Shown here: piece after piece, positions 63,817-64,000 of the stretch
Layout: every line of letters starts with the position of its first letter
Position numbering within the stretch: the first letter of the stretch is position 1
Assembly: GCA_016196035.1 (NCBI GenBank)
Contig: JACPYM010000008.1
Span: forward strand, 62,001-126,000
Direction: 5' to 3'
DNA length: 64,000 nt
Origin: Acidobacteriota bacterium
Lineage (GTDB): Bacteria; Acidobacteriota; Blastocatellia; RBC074
Program-made: the position numbers and the translations under genes
Notes under the pieces: model-generated
Seen by the model: the letters and a program-made list of their open reading frames with translations, nothing else
The model's database searches: none
Told to the model about the DNA's origin: nothing

Positions 63817-64000
63817 ATGAATCAACCGGATCGTTCGCAACCCGTGCGCCACTTGCTGGCCCAGGAAAAACACGGCTTACTTTCGACGCTTTCACGCAAA
63901 GCCCAAGGCTGGCCGTTTGGTTCGCTGGCTCCTTTCGCACTGACCACGCGCGACGAGCCATTGCTGCTGTTGAGTCAGTTGGCCGAACACACGCAAAATA
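63817..64000 (+). CDS. HugZ-like pyridoxamine-5'-phosphate-oxidase-family protein (partial)
   Basis: Starts at ATG 63817 after a CAACAGGAA ribosome site and runs off the window end, leaving 61 residues. VRHLLAQEKHGLLSTLSRKAQGWPFGSLAPFALTTRDEPLLLLSQLAEHTQN is the N-terminal split-barrel pattern of heme-utilisation HugZ/PNPOx-like flavoproteins (short-chain strand, then LLLLSQLAEHTQN). Heme or flavin use is the family guess. The rest lies outside the window. Confidence 0.85.
   Translation, partial: MNQPDRSQPVRHLLAQEKHGLLSTLSRKAQGWPFGSLAPFALTTRDEPLLLLSQLAEHTQN

Overview
The window reads as chromosome of a free-living, GC-rich member of Acidobacteriota, most likely class Blastocatellia. This is inferred from gene style, not from a marker gene. 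The clues are ECF sigma factors coupled to Ser/Thr kinases with TPR tails, a Tricorn-like S41 protease with PD40 propeller repeats, SBBP/DUF11 giant surface proteins, YncE-like propeller/phosphoesterase fusions, M14 and S9 peptidases, and abundant exported proteins with little operon structure. No rRNA, CRISPR array, prophage, replication origin or integrase was seen. One tRNA gene (Leu, CAA) is present with a good promoter.

Layout. 0-8.7 kb: housekeeping (exported Gfo/Idh oxidoreductase, nnrD-tsaE pair, LysR regulator, an ATP-grasp-like protein, ruvX-mltG pair). 9-16.9 kb: exported proteins of unknown function, a coiled-coil/Pro-rich protein and a soluble lytic transglycosylase. 17-25.5 kb: Tricorn-like protease, Ycf48-like propeller, sugar epimerase, LprI-like protein, galactokinase. 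25.8-31.8 kb: a divergent locus with a tandem-duplicated 61-residue peptide and a TPR protein on one side, and an ECF sigma factor, a receptor-type kinase and an amidohydrolase on the other. 31.9-41.3 kb: a degenerate stretch, with two 5'-truncated genes fused head to head and then an 8.3-kb decayed surface-protein gene carrying two 1-base frameshifts, a nonsense codon and a 199-bp insertion element. 41.6-46.3 kb: a second kinase and an S9 peptidase. 46.4-49.7 kb: accessory/defence patch (HigBA-type toxin-antitoxin, a leftover paralogous S9 gene tail, Vsr endonuclease, an NgoMIV-family restriction enzyme without a visible methyltransferase, divergent Mrr-type enzyme). 50-64 kb: quinone reductase, tRNA-Leu, propeller/phosphoesterase, a VapBC-like pair with a broken toxin, M14 peptidase, a small amber-interrupted membrane protein, PhoD, S1/P1-like hydrolase, isochorismatase-type hydrolase, NUDIX hydrolase, thioesterase and the start of a HugZ-like gene.

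The most distinctive signal is structural. At least three unrelated palindromic repeat families have inner arms that begin and end with GTAC (two families occur twice). They lie in gaps but also invade genes: one adds 35 in-frame codons to tsaE, one supplies part of an LprI-like signal peptide and places its start site in a hairpin loop, and one supplies the end of a NUDIX gene. The other points of interest are the tandem-repeat peptide, the orphan restriction enzyme next to Vsr and Mrr, and an insertion element whose conceptual excision exactly restores the reading frame. All identifications come from reading motifs by eye; no database search was possible.
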